Positions 34,966 through 44,457 of a stretch of DNA of 64,000 nucleotides are shown here, one piece after another. How positions within the stretch are numbered: position 1 is the stretch's first letter; every line of letters starts with the position of its first letter. The notes under the pieces are model-generated. The model ran no database searches, was not told the origin of the DNA, and was given only the letters and a program-made list of their open reading frames with translations. The translations under genes were made by a program, and so were the position numbers. This DNA is from JAHBVH01 sp034432375 (GTDB taxonomy: Bacteria > Chloroflexota > Anaerolineae > Caldilineales > Caldilineaceae): the NCBI GenBank assembly GCA_034432375.1, contig DAOUCA010000168.1, forward strand, positions 1-64,000, read 5' to 3'.

Positions 34966-35379
34966 ATGATGGTACGGGACAGGATGACATCCGCCGTCGT
35001 TACACTGACTGCCGATGTGCCCTTTCAGGAAGCGCTTAAACTAATGCAGCAGCGTGCGATCCGACGAATTCCTATCGTAGCTACCAATGGCACAGTAATC
35101 GGTATTGTTTCCGAACGTGACCTCTTACATGCTGCCCCCTCGCCCGCTACATCGCTTAATATATGGGAGATGAATTATCTGCTTTCAAAGCTCAAACTTG
35201 GGGATTTGATGACCAAGCGCGTAGTTACGGTAACACCACAAACCCATTTGCAGGAAGCAGCTGCCCTCATGCTCAAACACAAAGTGGGCGGGCTGCCCGT
35301 GCTCAACGAGGATCGTACGCTCGCAGGCATCATTACCGAGACCGACATTTTTAGGGTCTTTGTTGAATTATTTACATGA
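34966..35379 (+). CDS. CBS-domain pair protein
   Basis: The 137-residue protein consists of two CBS motifs (residues about 5-60 and 77-135), which together form a Bateman module that binds adenine nucleotides. Signs are VRDRMTSAVVTLTADVPFQEALKLMQQ, IVSERDLL, LMTKRVVTVTPQTHLQEAAALML and GIITETDIFRVF. There is no catalytic domain, so it is a stand-alone sensor. AAGGAAG lies just upstream of the ATG. A UspA gene follows on the same strand across an inserted inverted-repeat element, suggesting linked stress functions. Confidence 0.92.
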   Translation: MMVRDRMTSAVVTLTADVPFQEALKLMQQRAIRRIPIVATNGTVIGIVSERDLLHAAPSPATSLNIWEMNYLLSKLKLGDLMTKRVVTVTPQTHLQEAAALMLKHKVGGLPVLNEDRTLAGIITETDIFRVFVELFT

Positions 35380-35394
35380 TCTACTTTTGATAGT

Positions 35395-35467
35395 TATACT
35401 GCGGTTGAAATGGGAACCGGAGTTTCTGCCCCGGCAAAACTCCGGTTCCCATTCAGAGTTGAGTATA
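35395..35467. mobile_element. MITE-like element, AAAACTCCGG family, copy B
   Basis: A compact 73-bp copy: TATACT..GGGAACCGGAGTTT at the left and AAAACTCCGGTTCCC..AGTATA at the right pair closely around a 10-base loop. It separates the CBS and UspA genes. Confidence 0.75.
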
Positions 35468-35489
35468 GATTGACGAGCAGGAGGTTACA

Positions 35490-36044
35490 ATGACAAAACG
35501 CAAAGTATTGATCCCATTGGATGGTTCGGAGTTTAGCAGCCAAATTCTTGACGTGGTCTCAGATTATTTTCGACCGGAAGATGTTGATCTCGTGCTCATG
35601 CGCGTTGCCACACCCACCTTGTTGACTGCTGAAAGTCGCGTCTATGCCGGTGCGATGGCAGAACAGAGCTATATGGGTATTTATGGCTCCTACACGGCAC
35701 AGCAAGAGCATCTGTGGGCCATGACCGCACAAGAGAGCGAGACCTATCGCAAAGAGTTACAGACCCTATTGGCACAAGCGGCACAACCATTACGTGCTCA
35801 AGGCTACCACGTTTCCACCGAAGTGCATTTCGGCGATCCTGCCCAACGAATCATCGATTTTGTCAATGATATGGGGATCAATGTCATTGCCATGACCACC
35901 CACGGCCGCACCGGTATTGGTCGCTTGGTCCTTGGCAGTGTGGCCGAAGAGGTTTTGCGCGGAGTCCATGTGCCTGTCTTACTCTGTCGCAATGTCACCA
36001 ACTTGCCTCATGACAAAGCTGTCGCTGAAAGTTCAGCGACATAG
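35490..36044 (+). CDS. Universal stress protein, UspA family
   Basis: The 184-residue cytosolic protein has the UspA fold: KVLIPLDGSEFSSQIL at the start and the ATP-binding signature G-IGRLVLGSVAEEVLRGVHVPVLLCR near residues 145-170, preceded by NVIAMTTHGR. An insertion around residues 50-85 (Tyr/Gln-rich) makes it longer than minimal UspA proteins. AGGAGG precedes the ATG by 5 bases. It is convergent with pncB. Confidence 0.92.
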   Translation: MTKRKVLIPLDGSEFSSQILDVVSDYFRPEDVDLVLMRVATPTLLTAESRVYAGAMAEQSYMGIYGSYTAQQEHLWAMTAQESETYRKELQTLLAQAAQPLRAQGYHVSTEVHFGDPAQRIIDFVNDMGINVIAMTTHGRTGIGRLVLGSVAEEVLRGVHVPVLLCRNVTNLPHDKAVAESSAT

Positions 36045-36080
36045 GATCGTATAGGCAGGCCAGCGGTGGCATCAGCGCTG

Positions 36081-37667
36081 TTAGCGCTCGCGCTGCCCCA
36101 TTGCTTCCACGATTAATGTCTGTTTCAGATCCCAAAGCTTGGGTGTTAAGGAGACATGGTAGATATGCGGATTGACTAGGCGTCGAATGCCCGGATCCAG
36201 GCGTTCGACGTCGGCAATGCGACTGTTGCGCATTGTCTCAAGGTCCGGCAAATCGTAAACTAATTTGCCCGCATCCAAAATATCAACCAGCAGTGGCTCC
36301 ATGGCTTTGAGATCGCGGCCGTGCAACAGCCGCGTCTTGGTATGATCAGATGGGTGGTGCAGAAGTACTTGACGCAATGTTGTCGGATCTTCGTCTTCTA
36401 ACGCCAGCAGATCTGCCGTCGCTTTGTCGCGCTGATCATAGAGCCGCCAAATTCGTTTGCGCCCCGGATTAGGCGTCTTGGCCGGTGTCTCCGAGATCTT
36501 TACCGCCGAATTCCAATGATCATTCTCTTGCACTGCAACCAACTTGTAGACCCCACCCAAGGCCGGCTCGCCCCACGAGGTGATTAGGCGCGTTCCCACG
36601 CCGTAGACCATACGTCCCAACAAATGATCAGCGTCAAGCCCATAGCGCGGTGCTTCTTGGCTGATCTGCGTCACAATCTGCCAGATTACCAATTCATCCA
36701 AATCGCTCGATAGCACAATCGGCACATCGGGAAATCCTGCTGCATTGAGTAACCTCGCGGACTGAATACTCAGGTAGGCCAAGTCGCCAGAGTCCAGACG
36801 GATCCCTACCGGGGTATGTCCTTTGCGCTTGAGCTCTTCAAACACCTTGATCGCATGGGGAACCCCACTCTCCAAAGTGTCCACCGTATCGACCAATAAT
36901 AGACAATCATCGGGATAGAGATCGGCATAGGCTTGAAATGCCGCTAATTCACCCTGTCCCATCGCCATAAAGAGTTGTACCATGCTGTGGGCATGCGTCC
37001 CTTTGGGGGGTAACCCCATCGCGCGCGATACGCCGACATTGGAGGTGAAGCTGGCACCGCCAATCAACGCTGCGCGCGCGCCGGCATTGCCCCCGCGTTC
37101 GTGGCCGCGCCGTAGACCAAATTCCAGAATTGGCCGCCCACGGGCACTCTCCCACAGGCGCGAGGCTTTGGTCGCCACCAACGTCTGATAATTCAGGTGC
37201 GCCAGCAAAGAGGTCTCTAAAATTTGCGCCATGGCTAATGGCCCTTCAACCACAGTCAGGGGCATATTCGGATGAACAATGCGCCCCTCTGGAATCGCCC
37301 GTAGCGTGATGCCATCAAAGTTGCCATTGGTACGGAGCCACTCGATAAAATCATCGGCAAAAAGGCGCTTCCCCCTGCTGTCTCTCTGACTACGCAAATA
37401 ATCGAGATCATCCGTTTGAAAATAAGCCTCCTGCATCCAGTCGAGTAGCCAAGCCAACCCCGCGTTGACACAATAGCCCGCCTGGTGGCTATCATAATCG
37501 GGATAGCGTCGAAAAAAGTGGTCGAACTGGACGGTGGTTTCATGCATGCCGGCACGAAAATAGAGCTGTGCCATCGTCAACTGATATTGATCGGTAAAGA
37601 GGATGCCTTCCATCCCTGCTCGCCCACCTGCTATCAACCCGCTCGATAGATCCCTTGAATTGCTCAT
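36081..37667 (-). CDS. pncB: Nicotinate phosphoribosyltransferase
   Basis: This enzyme joins nicotinate to PRPP in NAD salvage. The family start FTDQYQLTMAQLYFRAGMHE is clear, then EFGLRRGHERGGNAGARAALIGG...TSNVGVSRAMGLPPKGTHAHSMVQLF, VDTVDTLESGV and the phosphate-binding region GIRLDSGDLAYLS. His in GTHAHS is the site of autophosphorylation in the family. The length of 529 aa is at the long end. ATG 37667 has AAGGAA about 6 bases upstream; a GTG two codons earlier is possible. Confidence 0.93.
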   Translation of the reverse strand: MSNSRDLSSGLIAGGRAGMEGILFTDQYQLTMAQLYFRAGMHETTVQFDHFFRRYPDYDSHQAGYCVNAGLAWLLDWMQEAYFQTDDLDYLRSQRDSRGKRLFADDFIEWLRTNGNFDGITLRAIPEGRIVHPNMPLTVVEGPLAMAQILETSLLAHLNYQTLVATKASRLWESARGRPILEFGLRRGHERGGNAGARAALIGGASFTSNVGVSRAMGLPPKGTHAHSMVQLFMAMGQGELAAFQAYADLYPDDCLLLVDTVDTLESGVPHAIKVFEELKRKGHTPVGIRLDSGDLAYLSIQSARLLNAAGFPDVPIVLSSDLDELVIWQIVTQISQEAPRYGLDADHLLGRMVYGVGTRLITSWGEPALGGVYKLVAVQENDHWNSAVKISETPAKTPNPGRKRIWRLYDQRDKATADLLALEDEDPTTLRQVLLHHPSDHTKTRLLHGRDLKAMEPLLVDILDAGKLVYDLPDLETMRNSRIADVERLDPGIRRLVNPHIYHVSLTPKLWDLKQTLIVEAMGQRER

Positions 37668-38043
37668 GATCACTTCCTTATCAATGCTATGGACATCCTC
37701 TCTAACCCATTTTAACGGGTTTTGCGTACCAGTGGGTGAATTGATTCATCCATTAGATACTAAGTGTAGATTTTACCCTAAGTCTCTTCGTACTGCAAGT
37801 GGCAAAATCATCATCTGTTTGCAATCGTATAGTGGTAGTAGAAATTGCCCCGAACACCGTTTGCTTACCGTAGCGTAAGCGTTGTCGGGTTACCCTAAAG
37901 TTGTATCCACTACATGCCCCAAACGGCCAGCAATCCCCTCAGTACCTTTCTATAATGCTCCATGTCTTGTAAGGTTTGCTGCCCCACTGACCCTACCTCA
38001 CGCCTATCATTGCACCACACCACAAGCCAAGGAGCTGTCATCA
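37668..38043. other. Divergent promoter region of pncB and the CAP gene
   Basis: No gene lies in these 376 bases. A TATAAT box at 37951-37956 could drive the CAP-protein gene, but the -35 is poor. The small inverted repeat GCTTAC (37863-37868) / GTAAGC (37875-37880) is a possible operator. AAGGAG lies 9 bases before the ATG at 38044. Confidence 0.45.
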
Positions 38044-40179
38044 ATGTTGATCCAACCGTTGTTGTTGTTTTTCTTTGCGTTGTACTCGCTCTTCTCTGCC
38101 CCTGATACTTTGCTCTCTCTTCCACTGTCTTTGTCACAATCAGTGGCCAACACGCCCATACTCCCGCAGGATTCCAACATCACTACACAACTAACCGTAC
38201 CAGTCTTCGCCAATTATGCTGCCCAAGAGTTCCCCGACGTTGATAAGGGCCGCATCGTCTGGCAGGATGCCCGTGCCGGCGCTACCGATATCTATCTCTG
38301 GTCGCCTGATCTTTCCGCGGCATCGACTTCTTCTGCTGGCACCATCCGCAATCTGACGAATAGCAACGAATGGGAAGTACAGCCAGCTATTGACGGGGAT
38401 TGGGTGGTCTGGAAGGATGGCTATCAAGGCATCGGCATTCATGGTGTGAACTTACAAAGTGGCGAACTATTTACAGTAACGACGGGGCAAGTCGATCTTT
38501 CACGCCCGCGCCTCTCTGACGGAACAGTGGTCTGGGCTGCTGATAGCGGCGATGGCGACTGGAATATTTATGGCTATGAGATTGCAGCAGACCGTCACTT
38601 TGTGGTTGACAATGGGGCTGGCAATCAAGCGGATCCGCAGATTGATTGGCCATACGTGGTCTGGTGGGATGAGCAGGAACACATTGATCTCTACAATCTT
38701 GCAACAGGGGGCACGACGCCCTTGCTTACCACCCACGGTGCGCGCCTGCCCACGGTTTCCGCGCTCGATCAGTTGGTGGTCTGGCAAGATAAGCGCAACG
38801 GTAACTGGGATCTCTACGGGTTTGATCTACTGCTTAACCAAGAACTCCCTCTGATCGTTGCGCCCGATGACCAAGAAGCCCCTGCACTTGCCAACGGGTT
38901 GCTTGCCTATCAAAGCCGCACCGACAGTAGTTCGTGGAATGTGGGCCTATGGATCCGTGCGCTAAATCAATCCTTCCTTGTGGATCGCCACCCTGGCTAC
39001 CAAACCCAACCTGCGATTGATGGAACCACCCTCGTCTGGCAGGATAGTCGCACCCATCAGCTTAATATCTATCTCTACCAGTGGCTCAACTCGATTCCAT
39101 CTGTGCCGATTCCGTCGGTCGCGCCACCGGCCAATTTGCAGGTGGGCGGCCAACCAAATGCGGAGATCATTTTGGAATGGGAGGATCGATCGGATAATGA
39201 GGATGGATTTACGATAGAGCGTGCAACTGGCATCACCAGTACCACCTGGCAACCGTTGACCGATCTGCCCCCAAACAGCAGCCACTATACAGATATCGCG
39301 CCCCAAGTGGGTGAAAGTTACTGGTATCGCGTGCAAGCCTTTCGGCAAAGTGAAGTCTCATTTTATAGCAATGAATCGTTTGGCACCGCCTTTGCACAAA
39401 GCCCCACCACTGATGAACTCTACCTCATGACCTTAATCAACGCCGCGCGTGCCGACCCTGCGGCTTATGGCTATTCCGACGCGCCGCCAGTGCCGCCACT
39501 CGTCTACAACCCGCTGCTTGCTTATACAGCCCATTCGCATAGCCAAGCAATCTTGAATGGTGCGTTTCAATTTGGTCACTGTGATATTATCGGACGTTGT
39601 CCAACTGACCGGGTGCGTGCCCTTGGTTACCCCTTTAACTGCACAGAAAATTTGGTTACCACCACCACGACGGGGCCACTTGCCATGAGCGAGGCCAATA
39701 AAGGCTTTCTCGCCAGCAGTGGTCACCGCCGATCAATGTTAGCCGCTGATCTGACGGAGTTTGGGGTGGGGCATACCTTTGATCCAACCAAAGGGGATGC
39801 TGGCCGGCATGGGCAAGTCACTGAACTCTTCTGTGGTGCCGACGCTGTGCCGATTCCAGCCTTGCCCAATGGTATTATGGTGCCGCCGGCAGCCGGCGAG
39901 CCAGACTTTACCTTTCTCGCTAATTTTTATTCGGCGGCGGGCAAAGCGCCTCTTACCGCAACGGTCCTGATCGACGGTGCCACCTATCCCATGTCTCTCC
40001 TTTCTGGCGTCGCCGCGCACGGTACTTATACATTGAAATTATCACTGGATGCACGCGTAAAGCATAACTATCAGTTCCATTTCATCGACGGCGATGGCAA
40101 CGATGTCTATTGGATACCACCTGGCGCACGCCTGCTGGGCGATAGGAGTGTCTATTTACCATTGATAAGCAAGCGCTAG
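38044..40179 (+). CDS. Secreted beta-propeller, fibronectin III and CAP-domain protein
   Basis: The protein starts with a signal peptide (LLLFFFALYSLFSA). Residues about 55-345 hold six TolB/YWTD-like repeats with the pattern 'P-x-hydrophobic-VVW-x-D...W-DIYLY'. A fibronectin type III domain follows (ANLQVGGQPNAEIILEWEDR..., about 355-445). The CAP/SCP domain (about 460-610) shows LYLMTLINAARADPAAYG, H in HSHSQAILNGAF, TENL and SSGHRRSMLAADLTEFGVGH. The last residues are VYLPLISKR, a tail also hinted at in the other CAP protein of the window. ATG 38044 has AAGGAG 9 bases upstream and starts the signal peptide. Role: extracellular; activity unknown. Confidence 0.88.
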   Translation: MLIQPLLLFFFALYSLFSAPDTLLSLPLSLSQSVANTPILPQDSNITTQLTVPVFANYAAQEFPDVDKGRIVWQDARAGATDIYLWSPDLSAASTSSAGTIRNLTNSNEWEVQPAIDGDWVVWKDGYQGIGIHGVNLQSGELFTVTTGQVDLSRPRLSDGTVVWAADSGDGDWNIYGYEIAADRHFVVDNGAGNQADPQIDWPYVVWWDEQEHIDLYNLATGGTTPLLTTHGARLPTVSALDQLVVWQDKRNGNWDLYGFDLLLNQELPLIVAPDDQEAPALANGLLAYQSRTDSSSWNVGLWIRALNQSFLVDRHPGYQTQPAIDGTTLVWQDSRTHQLNIYLYQWLNSIPSVPIPSVAPPANLQVGGQPNAEIILEWEDRSDNEDGFTIERATGITSTTWQPLTDLPPNSSHYTDIAPQVGESYWYRVQAFRQSEVSFYSNESFGTAFAQSPTTDELYLMTLINAARADPAAYGYSDAPPVPPLVYNPLLAYTAHSHSQAILNGAFQFGHCDIIGRCPTDRVRALGYPFNCTENLVTTTTTGPLAMSEANKGFLASSGHRRSMLAADLTEFGVGHTFDPTKGDAGRHGQVTELFCGADAVPIPALPNGIMVPPAAGEPDFTFLANFYSAAGKAPLTATVLIDGATYPMSLLSGVAAHGTYTLKLSLDARVKHNYQFHFIDGDGNDVYWIPPGARLLGDRSVYLPLISKR

Positions 40180-40616
40180 CAAAGCGCCACTGTATAAACT
40201 CAGCGGCTGATAACTACTAATCCCTCCCCACATTCTTACCATTACCTACCTCATACGTTACCAGTGGCGCGACTTGGTAAACTCTTCCACGAAGTTGGGC
40301 GCTTCCTGGAAGATGCCAGTGCGCACAACTATCCCGAAACATTGGTGGGCACGTGAAGCCGCGTTTTGAGGACGGCCCGTACGTGGGTTTGTTATCCAGA
40401 TTTTCTCTGGGCCGTCCCCGGAACGCTAGCCACGCTGGCACACGGCGATGTGGGTAAAGGTAAGCGGAAGTCGGGCGGGCGAGGTGGGGGCCTAGTCGTT
40501 ATCAACGCTGCACAAATCCTCTTGATAAATTGGGCGCTCTTCTAGAGACAGGGTATAATCCACCCCAAGTGTCAAACGTGAATCACTGTTTTCGGTACAA
40601 GTTGTTGGGCTCATTC
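40180..40616. other. Intergenic region upstream of the corrinoid-activation cluster
   Basis: No gene is supported in these 437 bases. They hold a 66-bp inverted-repeat element at 40361-40426. A TATAAT at 40554-40559 is the best promoter candidate for the RACO gene. No cobalamin riboswitch core was recognised. Confidence 0.5.
40361..40426. mobile_element. 66-bp inverted-repeat element, CCGGGGACG family, copy 1
   Basis: It ends GGGCCGTCCCCGGAACGC and has a mutated left arm (GCGTTTTGAGGACGGCCC). The interior GTTTGTTATCCAGATTTTCT is nearly identical to the copy at 51950-52015, and both are 66 bp. Confidence 0.75.
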
Positions 40617-42938
40617 ATGTCGTCTTCTTCCGATGGATTAAACCTTCCTGGCCATTCCCCCGTCGCCAATGCTAGCACGCCCGCGGCAGCATCAGCGACG
40701 GCTGATACCACCTGTAAGATTGTCTTTCAGCCCAATGGCCGGCAGGGGGTGGTGCCATTGGGGACCACCGTGTTAGAAGCTGCCCGTCGGTTGGGCGTCG
40801 AAATCGAATCGATCTGTGGCGGTCATCAGACCTGTGGCAAGTGCAAAGTGCTGGTGGAAACGGGGACATTCCCAAAATTTGACATCCAGTCAGCCCCCAG
40901 TCATCTTACGGCGCCTAGTGCGCGCGAAGAACAGTATGCCGTCAAGGGCAACTTTGCGCCGAATGCCCGTCTGAGCTGCGCCTGTCAACTCACCGCTGAC
41001 CTCGTTATTCGCGTGCCGGAAGAGAGCCAAACCCGCAAGCAGGTGGTGCGTAAAGCTGCCGGTGTCGAGCGCCAGGTGACCGTTGATGCAGCAATGCGCC
41101 TCTACTATGTCGAGCTGCCGGTGCCGGATCTCAAAGATCACCGTGGCGATTGGGAACGACTGCGCGCGGCGTTGCAGCGTGCACACGGATTGGGGTCACT
41201 ACGCATTGATCTAACGGTGCTGCGTACTTTGCAGAGTGTCCTCTCTGCCGGCGATCGGGCCGTTACCGTTACGCTCTGGCAAGATAGTGATGTTCCCCAT
41301 ACCAATGGGGGCAAAGAAAATCGGGAAGCGAGCGGCGAAGTGGTGAACATTCAGCCTGGCTTTCACGATGCCCTCTATGGCGTCGCCGTTGACGTGGGTA
41401 CTACCACCATTGCTGGCCATCTCTGCCATCTGCGCACCGGCACAATTCTGGCCACTGCCAGCCGGATGAATCCCCAGGTTCCCTATGGCGAGGATCTAAT
41501 GAGCCGCGTCAGCTACGCCATGATGAATGCCGACGGCACGGCACGCATGCACGGCGTGATCATCAACGCTCTGAACGAACTGATCGACGAGCTTTGCGCG
41601 ACCGCGGCCATGGCCGGCACAGCCATCACCCCTGCTGCAATAGTGGAGATGGTATTGGTCGGCAATACCACAATGCATCACCTGCTCTTGGGCATTAACC
41701 CGCGCGAATTGGGTGGCGCGCCCTTTAGCCTGGCCACCCACGATGCGCTTGACATCAAAGCGCGCGACCTCGGTTTGCAGATTGCGCCCAGTGGCAACAT
41801 CCACTTCCCGCCCTGTGAGGCGGGCCATGTCGGTGCGGACAATGTCGGCGTGCTCGTCGCCGAGGCACCCTATCGCCAGGAGCAGAATTGGCTGCTGCTC
41901 GATATTGGCACCAATGGCGAAATTTTGTTGGGCAACCAAGAGCGGATGCTCAGCGCCAGCAGCCCCACTGGTCCTGCCTTTGAGGGCGCGCAGATCCACC
42001 ACGGTATGCGTGCCGCCCCCGGCGCGATTGAGCGGGTGCGCATTGATCCCGCCACCTTGGCGGTCACCTATCGTATCATCGGCAATGAAGCATGGATCAC
42101 CAGCCGCGAGTTGGACGCGCAGGAGAGCGAAGCGCGCGCACGACAGCCGCTACTTTCAGCCCAAGAAGAGCGGCAACGCAAACGGACCGAACTGCTCAGC
42201 CCGACCCTGCGTGCCGCCGGTATCTGTGGCTCGGGCATTATTGAAGCGGTGGCGGAACTCTTCAAGGCTGGCATTATTGCGCCCAATGGTCGCTTTGTGG
42301 CGCTGGACCATCCACGGCTCCAAATTGGCCTGGGCGACGGTGGTGGCAAGGCGGCTTTTGTAATCGCCTGGCCCCACGAGACCAATCGTGGCCAGCCGAT
42401 CGTCGTCCACTCCGATGATATCCGCGCGATCCAATTGGCCAAAGCCGCGCTCTACGCCGGCGCTAAATTGTTGATGAAACGGCTAGATCTCACGACCGTC
42501 GACCGAGTGGTCTTGGCCGGCGGCTTTGGCAGCTATATCGACCCACTCCACGCCATGATCCTTGGGCTGATCCCCGACTGTGAGCTGCCAAAGGTGCAGG
42601 CGGTCGGCAACGCCGCTGGGGATGGGGCGCGCATGATCCTGCTCGACAAAGCCAAGCGCGCCGAAGCGCAGTGGGCCGCCCGGTGGGTGCGCTATATTGA
42701 GACCGCGGTCGAACCCGCCTTCCAGGATGAGTTTGTCGCTGCCATTGACATCCCCCACGCGAGCGATGCCTTTCCCCATTTGCAACAACTGCTTAGCGAC
42801 GCCCGCGCCCAATGGCCACCCGACCGCCAACTCGCCTTTGACACCCTGGCCAATGGTGGCCGCAACCGCCGCACCACCCAGGATGATCGCGCCGCCCGCC
42901 GTGCTGCCCGCGCGAATCGGAGGGGCGTGGAGGAGTAG
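40617..42938 (+). CDS. RACO-type corrinoid protein activator ([2Fe-2S] + ASKHA ATPase)
   Basis: RACO proteins reduce inactive Co(II) corrinoid proteins to Co(I) at the expense of ATP. Residues 33-135 form a plant-type ferredoxin domain: Cys67, Cys73, Cys76 and Cys121 can bind [2Fe-2S]. A linker and the ASKHA ATPase follow, with VAVDVGTTTIAGHL near 259, WLLLDIGTNGEILLGN near 425 and VVLAGGFGSYIDPLHAMILGLIP near 632. The final 100 residues are an Ala/Arg-rich extension. ATG 40617 is preferred over an upstream start that would add 29 residues. It heads a + strand set with three one-carbon genes; the corrinoid protein it would serve is not in the window. Confidence 0.88.
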   Translation: MSSSSDGLNLPGHSPVANASTPAAASATADTTCKIVFQPNGRQGVVPLGTTVLEAARRLGVEIESICGGHQTCGKCKVLVETGTFPKFDIQSAPSHLTAPSAREEQYAVKGNFAPNARLSCACQLTADLVIRVPEESQTRKQVVRKAAGVERQVTVDAAMRLYYVELPVPDLKDHRGDWERLRAALQRAHGLGSLRIDLTVLRTLQSVLSAGDRAVTVTLWQDSDVPHTNGGKENREASGEVVNIQPGFHDALYGVAVDVGTTTIAGHLCHLRTGTILATASRMNPQVPYGEDLMSRVSYAMMNADGTARMHGVIINALNELIDELCATAAMAGTAITPAAIVEMVLVGNTTMHHLLLGINPRELGGAPFSLATHDALDIKARDLGLQIAPSGNIHFPPCEAGHVGADNVGVLVAEAPYRQEQNWLLLDIGTNGEILLGNQERMLSASSPTGPAFEGAQIHHGMRAAPGAIERVRIDPATLAVTYRIIGNEAWITSRELDAQESEARARQPLLSAQEERQRKRTELLSPTLRAAGICGSGIIEAVAELFKAGIIAPNGRFVALDHPRLQIGLGDGGGKAAFVIAWPHETNRGQPIVVHSDDIRAIQLAKAALYAGAKLLMKRLDLTTVDRVVLAGGFGSYIDPLHAMILGLIPDCELPKVQAVGNAAGDGARMILLDKAKRAEAQWAARWVRYIETAVEPAFQDEFVAAIDIPHASDAFPHLQQLLSDARAQWPPDRQLAFDTLANGGRNRRTTQDDRAARRAARANRRGVEE

Positions 42939-42994
42939 GGGAGTGGGTGAGTACAATTCGTTCACGCAACACGCAACACGCAACAGGAGTTTCA

Positions 42995-43285
42995 ATGGCT
43001 GAGGTTCAAATCACTTATTGGCGCGACTTCCCCTCGATGGTGACCGCGCGCGAAGGACGACGCAACACCGCCAAGGTCGAGCTGGATCAACGCTTCCAAG
43101 TGGCCATTGATGATGCCGCCATGCGCTTAAAGCTTACCGGTACCGATGCCTATCTTGAAGCATGGCGGCGTGATGGCTGGCAAGAGCGAGCGGGTACACC
43201 GGAGAGTGTCGCCCAAGCCGTTGCCGCCGAACTCGATGCCGCCTATCCACCGGAGCGGCTGCGTGAGATGGTGCAAACACTCTAG
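42995..43285 (+). CDS. Small 'virulence factor' family protein
   Basis: The 96-residue protein starts AEVQITYWRDFPSMVTAREGR and matches the short family named 'virulence factor' (PF13769-type), whose function is unknown. In other genomes this family often lies beside RACO, methyltransferase and DUF1638 genes, as here, which suggests a part in corrinoid-dependent methyl transfer and not in virulence. AGGAG precedes the ATG by about 6 bases. Confidence 0.75.
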   Translation: MAEVQITYWRDFPSMVTAREGRRNTAKVELDQRFQVAIDDAAMRLKLTGTDAYLEAWRRDGWQERAGTPESVAQAVAAELDAAYPPERLREMVQTL

Positions 43286-43394
43286 CCATGTCACGCTGTA
43301 AGCGTCCACATAGTCATCCATTGTATGGCTCAAGATTCGGTCACAGTACACGCAAAACGCAACAGATATCTTGCCATTTACGAAAGGAACCACG

Positions 43395-44408
43395 ATGTCC
43401 CAACCAAAGTTACTCCAATGGCTGACCGAGGGCCGTGTGCTGTTGGGCGATGGCGCAATGGGAACGATGCTCCAGCAGGCAGGGCTGACCGACGGCGGCG
43501 CGCCCGAGCTATGGAATGTGACCGCACCCGACAAAGTGCGTGCGATCTATCAAGCCTATCTGGACGCCGGGGCTAATCTGATTGAGACCAATACCTTTGG
43601 TGGCACCGCGGCCCGTCTCAAGCTGCATAATCTGCAAGATCGCGTCGTCGAACTCAACCGCGCCGGTGCCGCGCTCGCCAAAGAAGTCGCCGCCCCAATG
43701 GGCGCGCTTGTTGCCGGCTCGATCGGTCCAACCGGCGAGCTGATCGAGCCGGTCGGCCCACTGACGATGGCCGCAGCTGCGGCCCTCTTTGCCGAACAGG
43801 TGCAGGGATTGGTGTCCGGTGGCGTCGATCTAGTGGTAATCGAGACGATGAGCCACCTCAACGAAGTCGAGGCCGCGGTTAAGGGCGTGCGCCAAGTCGA
43901 CCCCGATCTGCTGATTGTGACCACGCTCAGCTTTGACACCAATTTTCACACCATGATGGGCGTCAGCCCCAAGGAAGCGGTCGAGACGATTGGCGGCTGG
44001 GGCGTGCGTGTGATCGGTGCCAACTGTGGCAATGGGCCCAACGAAATCGAAACAGTGATGACCCAAATGGCCCAATATCGCCCGGCGGGAGTCTACCTGA
44101 TGGCACAAAGCAATGCCGGGATGCCCCAATATGTCGCGGGCGCGATCCACTACGACGGCACCCCCGAAATCATGGCCGACTTTGCACTACGGCTGCGCAA
44201 CCTGGGGGTCAATATTATCGGTGCCTGCTGTGGCAGCACACCTGCCCATGTCGCGGCGATGGGCAAAGCGCTCGCCGCCGCCAAAGATGAACCGATTGCC
44301 GGGCCACCACCGCCGGAGACTGCCAGCGCGATTGAGAGCGCCGACAGTCGCTCTGCCCGCGCCGCCTCGCGCCGCAGCGAACGCCGCCGCGCGCCGAGCG
44401 ATGGCTGA
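43395..44408 (+). CDS. Homocysteine S-methyltransferase family (betaine-homocysteine methyltransferase-like)
   Basis: The zinc-dependent barrel is complete: GDGAMGTMLQ at 18-27, ETNTFGGT near 64, and the zinc thiolates Cys211 (GANCGNGP) and Cys278-Cys279 (GACCGSTP). Such enzymes move a methyl group to homocysteine, giving methionine. With RACO and DUF1638 nearby, the methyl donor may be a methylated amine, betaine or methyl-corrinoid; this is inferred. Residues after 300 form a Pro/Ala/Arg/Ser tail, and the stop codon lies within a CTGAGCTTGTCGAAG repeat, so the repeat's insertion may have set the present C-terminus. AAAGGAA precedes the ATG by 5-6 bases. Confidence 0.88.
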   Translation: MSQPKLLQWLTEGRVLLGDGAMGTMLQQAGLTDGGAPELWNVTAPDKVRAIYQAYLDAGANLIETNTFGGTAARLKLHNLQDRVVELNRAGAALAKEVAAPMGALVAGSIGPTGELIEPVGPLTMAAAAALFAEQVQGLVSGGVDLVVIETMSHLNEVEAAVKGVRQVDPDLLIVTTLSFDTNFHTMMGVSPKEAVETIGGWGVRVIGANCGNGPNEIETVMTQMAQYRPAGVYLMAQSNAGMPQYVAGAIHYDGTPEIMADFALRLRNLGVNIIGACCGSTPAHVAAMGKALAAAKDEPIAGPPPPETASAIESADSRSARAASRRSERRRAPSDG

Positions 44409-44457
44409 GCTTGTCGAAGCCGACAGTGGCCAAGCGGTGGCTGAGCTTGTCGAAGCC
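44403..44457. repeat. Two direct copies of GGCTGAGCTTGTCGAAGCC
   Basis: Copies at 44403-44421 and 44439-44457 match the motif at 2191-2313. The first provides the stop codon of the methyltransferase gene. Confidence 0.85.

Noticed and set aside
40217..40441. 74-codon - strand frame before the RACO gene
   Set aside because: Most of it is the 66-bp repeat element; the same kind of frame arises in the other copy at 51950.
40440..40616. Cobalamin riboswitch upstream of the corrinoid activator gene
   Set aside because: Considered because of the pathway, but the conserved B12-box bases and the stem order were not found.
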